Positions 8,268-17,611 of a stretch of DNA of 34,411 nucleotides are shown here, piece after piece. How positions within the stretch are numbered: position 1 is the first letter of the stretch; each line of letters begins with the position of its first letter. The position numbers were made by a program, and so were the translations under genes. Origin of the DNA: an uncultured Thiohalocapsa sp. (GTDB lineage Bacteria; Pseudomonadota; Gammaproteobacteria; Chromatiales; Chromatiaceae); NCBI RefSeq assembly GCF_913062725.1, contig NZ_CAJXWY010000044.1, forward strand, positions 1 to 34,411, in the 5' to 3' direction. The notes beneath the pieces are model-generated. The model was given only the letters and a program-made list of their open reading frames with translations. It did no database searches and was not told where the DNA came from.

Positions 8268-10691
8268 ATGTCCTTGCCGCTCATACGCGCCCTCGCCCTC
8301 GTAGCCGGGGCGTACCTGTTCGCACTGGCCCCGCCGGTGCCCGCCGCCGATGCAGCAAAAGACCCCGGCGCGAGTGCTGAATCGCACTCGGCGCCGCCTC
8401 AGGCCAATGCCGACGCATCTTCTTCAGTACCCGATTACGTCGCCGACGTGCAGCCGATCTTCAACCGCCGCTGCATCGCCTGTCATGGCTGTCTCGGCTC
8501 GCCCTGCAACGTCAAGCTGGACTCGTTTCGCGGGCTCGAGCGCGGCGGCTTCGGGCTCAATGCCTATTCGGTGCACGCCAGCGATTATCCGCGCACCGAT
8601 ATGGAGGCGGCCCATTCGCTGGCGGCCTGGCGCAAGAAGGGGTTCTATCCCATCGTCGCGCGCGACGGCGGTGCCGCGAAGAACCTCGACAACTCGCTGC
8701 TCTACCTGATGATCGAGGCCGGCCGGGCGCACAACAGCCCCGGCTTCTCGCGCGCGGCGCTGAAGGGGCTGCGCCCCGAGCGCTACATGGCGACCTGTCC
8801 GCCCAAACCGGCGGCGTTGCAGGCCGAGTTGCAGAAGCACCCCGCCATCGGCATGCCGTTCGGCCTGCCGGCCCTCTCCGACAGCGATTTCGAGACCCTC
8901 AAGCAATGGGTCGCGAACGGCTCGCCCGGCCCGACCAAGGCCCAGCAGCACGCGGCACAGCGCATCGCCAATCCGCGCGCGGTGCTGGCGTGGGAGTCGT
9001 TCCTCAACGGCGACGACAAGCGCGCGCAGCTGGTCAGCCGCTACATTTTCGAGCACATGTTCCTGGCGACCATCGTGCTCGAGGAGAGCCCGGGCGATCA
9101 GTTCCGGCTGGTGCGCTCCAAGACCCCGCCGGCGCGCGTGGTCAAGGGCGACAATGGCGACGAAAGGGTCGAGATCCCGCCGGTCGAGGTGATCGGCACC
9201 GGGCTGCCCTACGATGATCCCTACAGCTACGCCAACATCGAACGGTTCTGGTACCGGCTCGAGAAGGTCACCGAGCCGGCGGTGCAGAAGAATCACTTCC
9301 TGTGGCAGCTGTCGCTCGACGACATCGATCACCTGACCGAGCTGTTCGCGCTCGACAGCGGCGAGGGCTGGGGCACCGGCGATGCGCTCAAGCCCGGCTG
9401 GGGCAGCGACAATGCGCTCGAGGTGTTCGCCGCGATCCCGGCCGAGTCGCGCTACCGCTTCATGCTGGAGAACTCCGAGGTCATCGTCGGCGGTATCACC
9501 TATGGGCCGGTCTGCAACGGCCAGACCGCGACCTATGCGGTGAAGGATCAGTTCTGGGTTTTCTTCCTGGACCCCGCCTATGATCCCTCGGTGCAGAAGC
9601 CGATGCTCGGCCTCGATAGTTGGGATACCTTCATGGACCGCTCGGTATTCGGCAATGCCGATTACCTGAAGGCGTTCGCGGCGACCAAGGAGCAGCTCTT
9701 TCCCAAGGGCTGGTCGCTGGATGCGCTCTGGGATGGCGGCGGCGATGACCGCAACGCCTGGCTCACCGTGCTGCGCCATGAGACCAATGTCTCGGTGCTC
9801 AAGGGTGCGCAGGGCGGGGTGCCACGCTCGCTGTGGCTGATCAGCTTCGCCAGCTTCGAGCGCATGTACTACGACACCGTCGCCGGCTTCGCCTACTGGA
9901 AGGGCGACGGGTCCAAGCTCGAGACCCTGATGTTCTTCAACTTCCTGCGCCAGGCGTTCGAGGACAACTTCCTGACGCTGCTGCCACCGGATGTGCGCAA
10001 GACGATCCGTCGCAAATGGACACAAGGCATTGGCGCCATCGGCCTGGCCGCGGTGCCCTTCGCCGGCGAGCAGCAGCCGACCCAGGTCAAGGTCAGCGGT
10101 GATGACCCGCTGCTGGACCTGGTCGAGCAGATCGAGCAGCGGCTCGGGCGCAAGATCAGCGGCCTGCCCGACCCGCTCAATCCGCAGCAGAAACCCGATG
10201 TCGAGCTGGATGCGGCGATCAAGGACTTCGACGACTGGGAGCGGGCGATCTCGACCCTGACCGCGACCGAAGGCCTGTCATTCGTGCCCCAGTTGCCAAG
10301 TGTGATCGTGCTGCGGCTCAACCATGGTGACGCGCAGCGTGTCTACTCGCTGATCGCCAACCGCGTGTATGCGACGCAGTACACCCTGGTGTTCGAGAAC
10401 GGCGAGGCGCTGCCGAAGAAGGACTCGATGAGCGTCTATCCGACCCTGGTCAACGGTTTCCCGAACCTGTTCGTCGATCTCGACCTGCAGGATGCCTCGG
10501 CCTTCCTGTCCGATCTGAACGCGGTCGCGAGCGCGGCCGACTGGAAGGCGTTCAAGACCCGCTATGGCATTCTGCGCAACAGCGGCCAGTTCTGGGACTT
10601 CTACGACTGGATCAACGCCTGGAACTTCAAGCAACGCGGTGACGTCGCCGGCTGGCTGGACCTGACCTACTACGACGCGCCGGAGAAGTGA
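8268..10691 (+). CDS. cti: Fatty acid cis/trans isomerase (periplasmic, haem c)
   Basis: Periplasmic c-type cytochrome enzyme that turns cis-unsaturated acyl chains of membrane phospholipids into trans ones, stiffening the membrane under solvent, heat or osmotic stress. From ATG 8268 the product is 807 residues, close to known Cti proteins. Residues 1-27 form a signal peptide ('LALVAGAYLFALAPPVPAA'). 'VADVQPIFNRRCIACHGC' (58-75) carries the single haem-c motif CxxCH (Cys69, Cys72, His73) with the family's extra cysteines. The body is a long globular domain, and 'DWINAWNFKQRGDVAGW' is near the end. The start is backed by GGAGG ten bases upstream; codons upstream of it look non-coding. It converges on a fatty acid hydroxylase-type gene with 40 bases between stops. 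Members are usually regulated at enzyme access rather than transcription. Confidence 0.93.
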   Translation: MSLPLIRALALVAGAYLFALAPPVPAADAAKDPGASAESHSAPPQANADASSSVPDYVADVQPIFNRRCIACHGCLGSPCNVKLDSFRGLERGGFGLNAYSVHASDYPRTDMEAAHSLAAWRKKGFYPIVARDGGAAKNLDNSLLYLMIEAGRAHNSPGFSRAALKGLRPERYMATCPPKPAALQAELQKHPAIGMPFGLPALSDSDFETLKQWVANGSPGPTKAQQHAAQRIANPRAVLAWESFLNGDDKRAQLVSRYIFEHMFLATIVLEESPGDQFRLVRSKTPPARVVKGDNGDERVEIPPVEVIGTGLPYDDPYSYANIERFWYRLEKVTEPAVQKNHFLWQLSLDDIDHLTELFALDSGEGWGTGDALKPGWGSDNALEVFAAIPAESRYRFMLENSEVIVGGITYGPVCNGQTATYAVKDQFWVFFLDPAYDPSVQKPMLGLDSWDTFMDRSVFGNADYLKAFAATKEQLFPKGWSLDALWDGGGDDRNAWLTVLRHETNVSVLKGAQGGVPRSLWLISFASFERMYYDTVAGFAYWKGDGSKLETLMFFNFLRQAFEDNFLTLLPPDVRKTIRRKWTQGIGAIGLAAVPFAGEQQPTQVKVSGDDPLLDLVEQIEQRLGRKISGLPDPLNPQQKPDVELDAAIKDFDDWERAISTLTATEGLSFVPQLPSVIVLRLNHGDAQRVYSLIANRVYATQYTLVFENGEALPKKDSMSVYPTLVNGFPNLFVDLDLQDASAFLSDLNAVASAADWKAFKTRYGILRNSGQFWDFYDWINAWNFKQRGDVAGWLDLTYYDAPEK

Positions 10692-10731
10692 GCGCTGGTG
10701 TTGGCCCTTTGGCCTGCGGCGGCCGGGGCGC

Positions 10732-11550
10732 TCATGGCTCCGCCTCCGCCGCCGGGATGGCACCTTCTCCCGCAGGCGGACGACGGATCGGCTCCAAGGG
10801 CAGCCGCAGGAGGTGCAGCGGGCGCTGCCAGGCGGCATCGTCGTAGGTGCCGATGCCGAAGCGGATGGCCTGTGGGTCGTCGCGCAGCCGGAAGGTGCCG
10901 AACAGCCGGTCCCAGAACGAGAAGACGGTGCCGTAGTTGGCGTCCGTCTCGGCGCGGATCTCCGAATGATGCACCCGGTGCATGGACGGCGGCACGATGA
11001 GTGCGCGCAGCCGCGCATCCAGGCGCGCCGGCACGGCGAGGTTGCTGTGGTGGAACAGGATCACCAGCACCATGACCGATTTGTACAGCACCAGCATGCT
11101 CAGCGACATGCCGAGCGCCATGAGCACCAAGCCGTTGGCCACCCCGGAGAGCAGAATTTCTCCTGGGTGGAAGCGCAGTGCAGTGGTGCTGTCCATGGCC
11201 GGGTCGCTGTGGTGCACGCGGTGAAAGCGCCAGAGGAATGGGATTTCGTGATTGGCGCGGTGCCAGACGTACATCCAGCCATCGAACAGCAGGAAGGTCA
11301 GTAGCGCGCAGGCGGGCCAGCCGAGGTCGAGGACATGGCACAGGCCGATGCCCTGGGCCGCGGCGGTGGTGACCGACAGCACCAGCAGCGGCACCGTCAG
11401 GGCGCCGGCGACGGCGCTGACCGCGGCGAGGCCTAAGTTATTGGCGCCGTGGCGCAGGCGGCGCTCGCGCCCGGCGTAGGCGGGCAGCCAGCCCTCGGCG
11501 GCGAACAGCGTCGCCAGGGCGATGAGGCCGATGATGGTGTCCGTGCTCAT
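10732..11550 (-). CDS. Sterol desaturase / fatty acid hydroxylase superfamily protein
   Basis: Integral membrane di-iron enzyme of 272 residues. Predicted hydrophobic helices lie at about 3-22, 38-66, 78-96 and 140-168. The histidine clusters expected for the di-iron site are complete: 'WHRANH' (96-101), 'FHRVHHSD' (109-116), 'FHHSN' (166-170) and 'MHRVHHSE' (190-197). Such enzymes hydroxylate or desaturate lipid acyl chains or isoprenoid lipids in the inner membrane; which one is not readable here. Length and motif spacing match bacterial members. ATG at 11550 is chosen because the first helix starts right after it; the ribosome site is weak. It is last in a - strand group after an L,D-transpeptidase and a GT2 gene, with 167 bases to the latter, so it may have its own promoter. 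Confidence 0.9.
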   Translation of the reverse strand: MSTDTIIGLIALATLFAAEGWLPAYAGRERRLRHGANNLGLAAVSAVAGALTVPLLVLSVTTAAAQGIGLCHVLDLGWPACALLTFLLFDGWMYVWHRANHEIPFLWRFHRVHHSDPAMDSTTALRFHPGEILLSGVANGLVLMALGMSLSMLVLYKSVMVLVILFHHSNLAVPARLDARLRALIVPPSMHRVHHSEIRAETDANYGTVFSFWDRLFGTFRLRDDPQAIRFGIGTYDDAAWQRPLHLLRLPLEPIRRPPAGEGAIPAAEAEP

Positions 11551-11708
11551 GTCTTGCTGCTGGTACCGGTTGCGGCGCCGCTGCGCGCCCTGGCCATGAG
11601 ACCCATGCCCATGGCTGAATGTTTCCGCCGCCCGTGGTGCCAATGCCACCGGAGGCGGGCGGGTCGTCGCCGCCAAACCTCGGCGGCGGTGCCAATGCAG
11701 TCTGTGCC

Positions 11709-11730
11709 GCGCCGGCTTCAGCGCCGGCGC
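11709..11730. terminator. GC-rich hairpin across the GT2 stop codon
   Basis: GCGCCGGC and GCCGGCGC (8 bp stem, 6-base loop) span the end of the GT2 gene. No T tract follows on the - strand, so it may be an attenuating or processing hairpin rather than a full terminator. Confidence 0.3.
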
Positions 11731-12455
11731 TCGTACTCCATGGCCAGCCGCGCCGGCGGGGTACCGGCGAAGAAGCGGAGCATGGCGACGGCATTGCGCA
11801 GTTGTTGCCGCAGCATGCCGCCGCGCTCGAAGCGCACCGCCGAGGTGGTGACCGTGGTGGGCAGCTTGCGGATGCGTCGCCGGGGTCCGTGCTGACGGCG
11901 CACGCGTCGCGCCAGTTCCACGTCTTCGAACAGCGGCCAGTCCGGGAAGCCGCCGACGGCGTCGAACAGGTCGCGTCGGATGAGATAGCCCTGGTCGCCG
12001 AAGGTGGTCCAGGCGGAGTCGAAGCGCGAGCACCAGGCGTAGAGCGCCAGCAGTGGGTGGCGGCGGTCGAAGCGGAGCCGAAAGCAGGCCATGCCCAGGG
12101 CCGGATCGGCGAGGGCGGCGGCGATGGCCCGGGCGGCGTCCGCCGGCAGTCGGGTGTCGTCATGCAGAAACAAAAGCGCCGGGGCGGTGCTGGCGCGGAC
12201 ACCGGCGTTGCACTGGGTGCCCCGCCCGCGCAACGCCTGCACGTGTCGGCAGCCCGGCGGCGGCGGCATGCGGGTCTGTACGTCCGCGGGCTCGACGACG
12301 ATGATTTCCTGCGGACGCAGTGTGCGCTGCGCCTGGTGGATCGCCGAGCAGACCGATGCATCGAGCTGGCGGGTCGGGATGATCACGGCGAGCGCGGCCG
12401 GGTCGGCGGCCCCGGGTGTGGGGCGCATTGCGGGCTGTCTGGGGATCACGGGCAT
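11718..12455 (-). CDS. GT2 glycosyltransferase, TIGR04283-like
   Basis: 245-residue family 2 glycosyltransferase. 'LAVIIPTRQ' (22-30) is the first nucleotide-binding strand; 'FLHDDTRLP' is the DxD-like metal/donor site; 'FGDQGYLIRRDLFDAVGGFP' followed by 'PLFEDVELARR' is the signature of the group named rSAM/selenodomain-associated transferase 2 (TIGR04283). That family usually stands next to a companion nucleotidyltransferase-like protein (TIGR04282), which I do not see here. It lies 41 bases behind the L,D-transpeptidase, so the two are probably cotranscribed. ATG at 12455 gives a short polar N-terminus; ATG at 12431 is an equally plausible start. The substrate is unknown. Confidence 0.85.
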   Translation of the reverse strand: MPVIPRQPAMRPTPGAADPAALAVIIPTRQLDASVCSAIHQAQRTLRPQEIIVVEPADVQTRMPPPPGCRHVQALRGRGTQCNAGVRASTAPALLFLHDDTRLPADAARAIAAALADPALGMACFRLRFDRRHPLLALYAWCSRFDSAWTTFGDQGYLIRRDLFDAVGGFPDWPLFEDVELARRVRRQHGPRRRIRKLPTTVTTSAVRFERGGMLRQQLRNAVAMLRFFAGTPPARLAMEYERRR

Positions 12456-12496
12456 GGCAGCGGGGGCGTTGCGGCGATAGCCGGCCGCACGCGTGC

Positions 12497-14008
12497 TTAG
12501 AGCTGTGACGGGGCGGGCGCCGGCTCGTCACCGGCGGCGCGCAACGTCGGCGGCGGCGGTGGTGGTGACGCGCCCTCGGCATTTGCAGGCTGCGTCGGCG
12601 CCGCGGCGGGAGGCGCCGGCGCCGGCGCCGGCGTCGCCGGTGGCTGGATATCCGGCTCGGCGCCTGGCCCGGGCTGGCTGGTGTCGGCGCCGGTGCTCGC
12701 GCGCGCCGGCACGGTCGCGGTACTCGTGTCTGTGCCCGTGTCGGTGTCGCCGCGACCTGGCCGGGCGCCATTGGGGCCGGTGCCAGACGGGCGGCTGACG
12801 TCGACGCCAGAGGTGCTGCCGGGGGCGGGCGCAGCGTTGCTGCCGGGTGCGGTATCGTCGGCGACCGTCGCGGCGCCCGCCACCTGTGCCGCGGTTGATG
12901 TCTCGGGACGGCTGTCGCCGACGGCGCCAATGCCAGTGCCAGTGCTTGCGCTGTCTGCGATGTCCGGATCGGACCCGGTGCGCGCCTGAGCAGGTTGTTG
13001 CTCCGCCACTGACCCCATCGGCGACTCCGGCTGCGCTCCCGGCGACCCGGCGCGCGGCGCACGTTGTGGCCCGCCCTGCGCCTCGGCGCCTGGCATGACG
13101 GTCGCGGTGGCGGCCGCAGCGGTACTTGCCCTGTCCGACGCAGCGACCGCCGCCGATGGCGCGTCTGCACCCCCGGCGGTGGCGATCGCCGGACGCCGTT
13201 GGCGCTGCGGCGCTTGTGCGGCTGCGGCTGCCTCCTCGGCACGGCGGGCGCGCTCCTCGGCCAGTCGCCGTGCGCGCGCTTCCGCGCGCTGGCGCGCGAC
13301 GCGCTCACCGTAATTACCGTAGTCGGGGCCGTTGCCGACGACCGTGACCGCCGTGCTCGGGCCGACGTGGGCGAAGACGGCTTCGGCCATTTGCGGCGGC
13401 ATGCGAATGCAGCCATGGGAGGCCGGCTGGCCCGGGTTGGGGATGGGGCCTGCGTGCATGCCGATGCCGTCGTAGGTCAGGCGCATGAAGTGGGGCATGC
13501 TGGCACCGACGAAGCGCGCGCCCTCCGGCACCGGGTCGCGGCCGTGGGCGCTGCCGCGGATGACCTTGCCGTTGCGCACGAGCTTGCCATAGAGGTTCGA
13601 GCGCTTGTCGCGCACCTTCTCGATGATCGTAAACTCGCCCCTGGGTGTGGGATGACTGGAAACGCCGGTGGCGATGGTGGTCCAGCCGACACGCTCGTCG
13701 CCGGCGTAGAAGCTGGCCAGCTGGGTGTCAGTGTCGATGACGATGCGCGTGACCGCGCGCCCGTCACCCGTCCAGTCGTAGAGCTGGCCCGGCTTCGGCT
13801 GGGGCGCATCGGTGTCGGCGACCGTCGCCGCTGACGTGGCGGGCTCGTTGTTGTCCGCCGCCGCGTCCGTCGCCGGAGGGGTCTTGGATGCCTGTGGGAG
13901 CTCCGGGAAGCCCATCTGGGCGCAGCCGCCGGCGGTGAGGAGCCAGGCAGCCAGTGGTGCGAGCAAAACGCTGCGGAGCGCGCCCGGTGTGATGTATCGG
14001 TTGCTCAT
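12497..14008 (-). CDS. Lipoprotein L,D-transpeptidase (YkuD) with long disordered tail
   Basis: 503-residue envelope protein expected to act on peptidoglycan, forming 3-3 crosslinks or attaching proteins by a cysteine-dependent transpeptidation. N-terminal basic start and hydrophobic stretch end in a lipobox-like 'LLTAGGC' with Cys29. A YkuD domain covers about 85-225. The catalytic motif 'ASHGCIRMPP' carries His198 and Cys200, and 'GMHAG' (183-187) holds the second histidine. It is followed by an Arg/Glu/Ala-rich helix (236-265) that may be a coiled coil, then about 235 residues of Ala/Pro/Thr/Ser/Gly-rich, apparently disordered sequence, ending in Pro-rich stretches. YkuD enzymes are normally 150-350 residues, so the tail is exceptional. 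ATG at 14008 is chosen because the signal peptide follows at once. Confidence 0.9.
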   Translation of the reverse strand: MSNRYITPGALRSVLLAPLAAWLLTAGGCAQMGFPELPQASKTPPATDAAADNNEPATSAATVADTDAPQPKPGQLYDWTGDGRAVTRIVIDTDTQLASFYAGDERVGWTTIATGVSSHPTPRGEFTIIEKVRDKRSNLYGKLVRNGKVIRGSAHGRDPVPEGARFVGASMPHFMRLTYDGIGMHAGPIPNPGQPASHGCIRMPPQMAEAVFAHVGPSTAVTVVGNGPDYGNYGERVARQRAEARARRLAEERARRAEEAAAAAQAPQRQRRPAIATAGGADAPSAAVAASDRASTAAAATATVMPGAEAQGGPQRAPRAGSPGAQPESPMGSVAEQQPAQARTGSDPDIADSASTGTGIGAVGDSRPETSTAAQVAGAATVADDTAPGSNAAPAPGSTSGVDVSRPSGTGPNGARPGRGDTDTGTDTSTATVPARASTGADTSQPGPGAEPDIQPPATPAPAPAPPAAAPTQPANAEGASPPPPPPTLRAAGDEPAPAPSQL

Positions 14009-14333
14009 CGATCGTTTCGGCAGGACACTTGGCGCGCGTGCGGCGCAATACGCGGACGTTAACCGATTGACGCCGGGCGAGCAAAGGCGGCTTCGGCCCA
14101 CCGCCGCCCGCCGCCACGCCCGCAGGGCGCGCAGTGCGCGGGTCGATGCCCCGGGGTTGGGCGCGGGACTGGATCGTCGATGCGTCTGATCCGCGTCCGC
14201 CGTGCGGCCGATGCCGGATGCCAGCGGTGGGATGCGATACGGTATCCTGCGCGCAAACACACGCAATCCCGTGCGCCATCGCGCGATGGCCGAAACATTG
14301 CGCGTCTGCCTGTAAACGAGATCCCCAGCACCC
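14009..14333. other. Divergent intergenic region L,D-transpeptidase / leuS
   Basis: 325 bases without a credible gene. It must hold promoters for both directions. Toward leuS I see GGTATCCTGCG around 14241-14251 as a possible -10, without a clear -35. Most of the rest is GC-rich with short self-complementary pieces and no obvious leader peptide or T-box. Confidence 0.5.
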
Positions 14334-16904
14334 ATGCAGAGCGAGTACGATCCCGCCGCCGTCGAAACCGCGGCACAGCAGTATTGGGACGCCCACCAGA
14401 CCTTCCGCGCCGTCGAGGACCCGACCCGCGAGAAGTTCTACTGCCTGTCCATGTTCCCGTATCCGTCCGGGCGGCTGCACATGGGCCATGTGCGCAACTA
14501 CACCATCGGCGACGTCATCGCCCGGTACGAGCGCATGCGCGGCAAGAACGTGCTGCAGCCCATGGGCTGGGACGCCTTCGGCCTGCCCGCCGAGAATGCC
14601 GCCATCAAGCACGGGATTCCGCCGTCCCAGTGGACGCGGGCCAACATCCAGGCCATGAAGGCGCAGCTGCAGCGTCTGGGCTTCGGCTACGACTGGGCGC
14701 GGGAGCTGGCCACCTGCGATCCGAGCTACTATCGCTGGGAGCAGTGGCTGTTCACGCGTCTGATGGAGAAGGGCCTGGCCTATCGCGCCAAGGCCACCGT
14801 CAACTGGGACCCGGTGGACCAAACGGTCCTCGCCAACGAGCAGGTCATCGACGGCCGGGGCTGGCGCTCCGGCGCGCTGGTGGAGAAGCGCGAGATCGAG
14901 CAATGGTCGGTGCGCATCACCGACTACGCCCAGGAGCTGCTGGACGCCATCGATGGTCTGGAGGGCTGGCCCGAGCAGGTGCGCACCATGCAGCGCAACT
15001 GGATCGGGCGCTCCGAGGGCGTCTATATGGCCTTCGGCGTCGCCGGCCCCGGGGTGGGTGAGGACGAGCGCCTGGGCATCTACACTACCCGCCCGGATAC
15101 GGTCATGGGTGTCACCTATGTCGCCGTCGCCGCCGAGCATCCGCTGGCCCGCGCCCGTGCGCGGCACGATCCGGATCTCGCCGCCTTCATCGACGAGTGC
15201 CGCCGCGGCGGCACCACCGAGGCGGAACTGGAGACCATGGACAAAAAGGGACATCGGCTGGGCCTCGACGCCATTCATCCCATCACCGGCGAGCCCGTGC
15301 CCATCTTCGCGGCCAATTTCGTGCTCATGGGCTACGGCACCGGCGCGGTCATGGCCGTGCCGGCGCATGACCAGCGCGACTGGGAATTCGCCGAGCGCTA
15401 CGGCATCCCCAAGCGGCAGGTGGTGGTGAGCGCCGACGGCGGCGACTGCGGCATCGAGCAGGGTGCCTTCGTGGACAAGGGCATGCTCATCCACTCGGGT
15501 TCCTTCGACGGGCTCACCTCGGCGCAGGCCTTCGACGCCATCGCCGAGTGGCTGCAGGCGCGCGGCAAAGGCGAGAAGCGCGTGAACTTCCGGCTGCGCG
15601 ACTGGGGTGTGTCGCGCCAACGCTACTGGGGCTGCCCCATTCCGGTGATCCATACCGCCGACGGCGGCGTACGCGCGGAAACGCGCCTGCCCGTGGAACT
15701 GCCCGAAGACGTGGTGGTCGACGGCTCCGGCTCGCCGCTGAAAAAGATGGATGCCTTCTCGCAGCTGCCCGCGGGTGAGCGCCGGGAAACCGACACCTTC
15801 GATACCTTTTTCGAGTCCAGCTGGTACTACGCCCGCTACTGCTCGGCGGACTGCGACACGGCCATGCTGGACGCCCGCGCCAACTATTGGCTGCCGGTGG
15901 ATCAGTATGTCGGCGGCGTCGAGCACGCGGTACTGCACCTGCTGTATGCGCGCTTTTTCCACAAGCTCATGCGCGATGAAGGTCTGGTGGACTGCGACGA
16001 GCCCTTCGCGAACCTGCTCACCCAGGGCATGGTCGTCGCCGAGACCTGGTATCGCGAGGACGGCGACGGCCAGCGCACCTGGTACAACCCGGCGGATGTG
16101 GACGCCAGCTACGACGACAAGGGCAAGCTCGTCGGCGGCGTGCTGAAGGCGGACGGCGCGCCCGTCGTCTTCGGCGGCGTCGAGAAAATGTCCAAGTCCA
16201 AGAACAACGGCGTCGACCCGGAGGCGCTCATCGAGCGCTATGGCGCCGACACCGTGCGGCTCTACACCATGTTCACCGCCCCGCCGGATCAGTCCCTGGA
16301 ATGGTCCGACGAGGGCGTGGAGGGTGCCGCGCGCTTCCTGCGCCGGCTGTGGTCGCTGGCGGCCGCGAGCGCCGATGCGGTGCGCGCGGCGGCGGCGCCG
16401 ACGGGTGACAGCACCGTGGCGGATGCGCGCCGGGAGATTCATGGGGCGTTGAAGAAGGCGCTTTTCGACTACCAGCGTCACCAGTTCAACACCGTGGTCT
16501 CCGGCTGCATGACCATGGTGAACGTGCTCTACAAGCTGGATCAGGCGCAGCCGGCGCAGGCGGCGCTGCTGCGCGAGGGGCTCGGCATCGTGCTGCGGTT
16601 GCTCGCACCCATCGCGCCCCATGTGTCGCATCACCTCTGGCGGGCGCTCGGCCTCGGCGACGACGTGCTGGCGGCGGGCTGGCCGGCGGTGGACGAAGAC
16701 GCCCTCGCCCGCGACAGCATCCAGTACGTGGTGCAGGTGAACGGCAAGGTGCGCGGCAAGGTGCAGGTGCCGGCGGCGGCCCCGCGCGAGGCCATCGAGC
16801 GTGCCGCGCTGGCCGATGACAACGTGCAGCGTTTCATCGGCGAGGCCGCCATCCGCAAGGTGATCGTGGTGCCCAACAAGCTGGTGAACGTGGTGGCGAA
16901 GTGA
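14334..16904 (+). CDS. leuS: Leucyl-tRNA synthetase
   Basis: Class I aminoacyl-tRNA synthetase charging tRNA-Leu in the cytoplasm. 856 residues, like the E. coli enzyme (860). '[19 protein letters not shown]' contains the HIGH-type motif HMGH (49-52). '[12 protein letters not shown]' and '[15 protein letters not shown]' are typical of bacterial LeuRS. The CP1 editing domain shows 'TTRPDTVMG' and '[11 protein letters not shown]', so post-transfer editing should be intact. '[10 protein letters not shown]' carries KMSKS at 618-622. The C-terminal tRNA-binding domain ends in '[17 protein letters not shown]'. ATG at 14334 matches the usual 'MQ..Y.P..VE..AQ..W' beginning. It heads the + strand run leuS-lptE-holA, a conserved gammaproteobacterial order. 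Confidence 0.98.
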   Translation: MQSEYDPAAVETAAQQYWDAHQTFRAVEDPTREKFYCLSMFPYPSGRLHMGHVRNYTIGDVIARYERMRGKNVLQPMGWDAFGLPAENAAIKHGIPPSQWTRANIQAMKAQLQRLGFGYDWARELATCDPSYYRWEQWLFTRLMEKGLAYRAKATVNWDPVDQTVLANEQVIDGRGWRSGALVEKREIEQWSVRITDYAQELLDAIDGLEGWPEQVRTMQRNWIGRSEGVYMAFGVAGPGVGEDERLGIYTTRPDTVMGVTYVAVAAEHPLARARARHDPDLAAFIDECRRGGTTEAELETMDKKGHRLGLDAIHPITGEPVPIFAANFVLMGYGTGAVMAVPAHDQRDWEFAERYGIPKRQVVVSADGGDCGIEQGAFVDKGMLIHSGSFDGLTSAQAFDAIAEWLQARGKGEKRVNFRLRDWGVSRQRYWGCPIPVIHTADGGVRAETRLPVELPEDVVVDGSGSPLKKMDAFSQLPAGERRETDTFDTFFESSWYYARYCSADCDTAMLDARANYWLPVDQYVGGVEHAVLHLLYARFFHKLMRDEGLVDCDEPFANLLTQGMVVAETWYREDGDGQRTWYNPADVDASYDDKGKLVGGVLKADGAPVVFGGVEKMSKSKNNGVDPEALIERYGADTVRLYTMFTAPPDQSLEWSDEGVEGAARFLRRLWSLAAASADAVRAAAAPTGDSTVADARREIHGALKKALFDYQRHQFNTVVSGCMTMVNVLYKLDQAQPAQAALLREGLGIVLRLLAPIAPHVSHHLWRALGLGDDVLAAGWPAVDEDALARDSIQYVVQVNGKVRGKVQVPAAAPREAIERAALADDNVQRFIGEAAIRKVIVVPNKLVNVVAK

Positions 16905-17047
16905 GTCACGCCCGACGCCGCAGCGCCGTCGCCTGGCCGCCGGGTGCCCCGGCGCACGTGCGCCCGCGAGCCCGATGCGGGTGCGCCGAACCGGGACGCC
17001 CGGGGGCGCGGGCGACGGCGGCCGCTGTCCCGGCGGCCGCCGCGGCC

Positions 17048-17569
17048 GTGCGTCGGTGGCTGCCGCCGCTGCTCGCGCTGCTCGCCGTCCTGGTCGCCGC
17101 CCATGTCGGCGGCTGCGGCTTCCATTTGCGCGGTGCCGTGGACATTCCCCCGGGCCTGAGCCCCGTCTACGTGCGCGGTGGCGGCCTGGTGGGGCGCAGC
17201 ATCGAGGGGCGTCTCGCCGGCAGTGGCGTGCCGAGCACGCGACAGCTCGCGGACGCCGGCCTCGTGATCGACATCCTGAGCGAGAACCGCAGCTCGCGGG
17301 TGGTGGCCGTCGATCAGGAGGGCAAGGCCCTCGCTTACATGCTGACCTATGGCGTGCGCTTCGCCGTGGTCGACGGCGCCGGCGAGCCGCTCATCGGGCC
17401 GCAGACGCTGACGCTGGAGCGCACCTTCGACGATAACCCCGACGTGGCGGTGCTCGGCAAGGAGCTGGAGACCGACATCATCTACAACGACATGGCGAAC
17501 GACGCCGCGGATCAGGTGATGCTGCGGCTGCGGGCGAGGCTGCGCCAGTTGGCGGGCGCGCCCGGCTGA
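17048..17569 (+). CDS. lptE: LPS-assembly lipoprotein LptE
   Basis: Outer-membrane lipoprotein that plugs the LptD barrel and helps insert LPS into the outer leaflet. From GTG 17048 the product is 173 residues, near the normal size. Residues 2-22 form a lipoprotein signal peptide ('RRWLPPLLALLAVLVAAHVGG'-type) ending before Cys23, followed by 'GFHLRG', the hallmark mature start of LptE. 'LTYGVRFAVVDGAGEPL' and a C-terminal helix 'ANDAADQVMLRLRARL' also fit. A longer version from GTG 16901, overlapping the leuS stop as GTGA, would place 49 Arg/Ala/Pro-rich residues before the signal peptide, which would be unusual for Sec export; I prefer 17048. Position between leuS and holA supports the call. 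Confidence 0.88.
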   Translation: MRRWLPPLLALLAVLVAAHVGGCGFHLRGAVDIPPGLSPVYVRGGGLVGRSIEGRLAGSGVPSTRQLADAGLVIDILSENRSSRVVAVDQEGKALAYMLTYGVRFAVVDGAGEPLIGPQTLTLERTFDDNPDVAVLGKELETDIIYNDMANDAADQVMLRLRARLRQLAGAPG

Positions 17570-17611
17570 CGCTTCCCCGCGCGCCCCGTCGTTGCCAGCA
17601 TTCCCCAGGCT

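Noticed and set aside
12497..13200. Repetitive Ala/Pro-coding DNA in the transpeptidase tail as a tandem repeat or CRISPR-like array
   Set aside because: The repeats are irregular low-complexity codons with no fixed unit or spacer.
13764..16634. Long - strand open frame opposite leuS
   Set aside because: It is antisense to leuS and runs into the transpeptidase frame; the His/Gly/Val-rich product is typical of GC-rich antisense frames.
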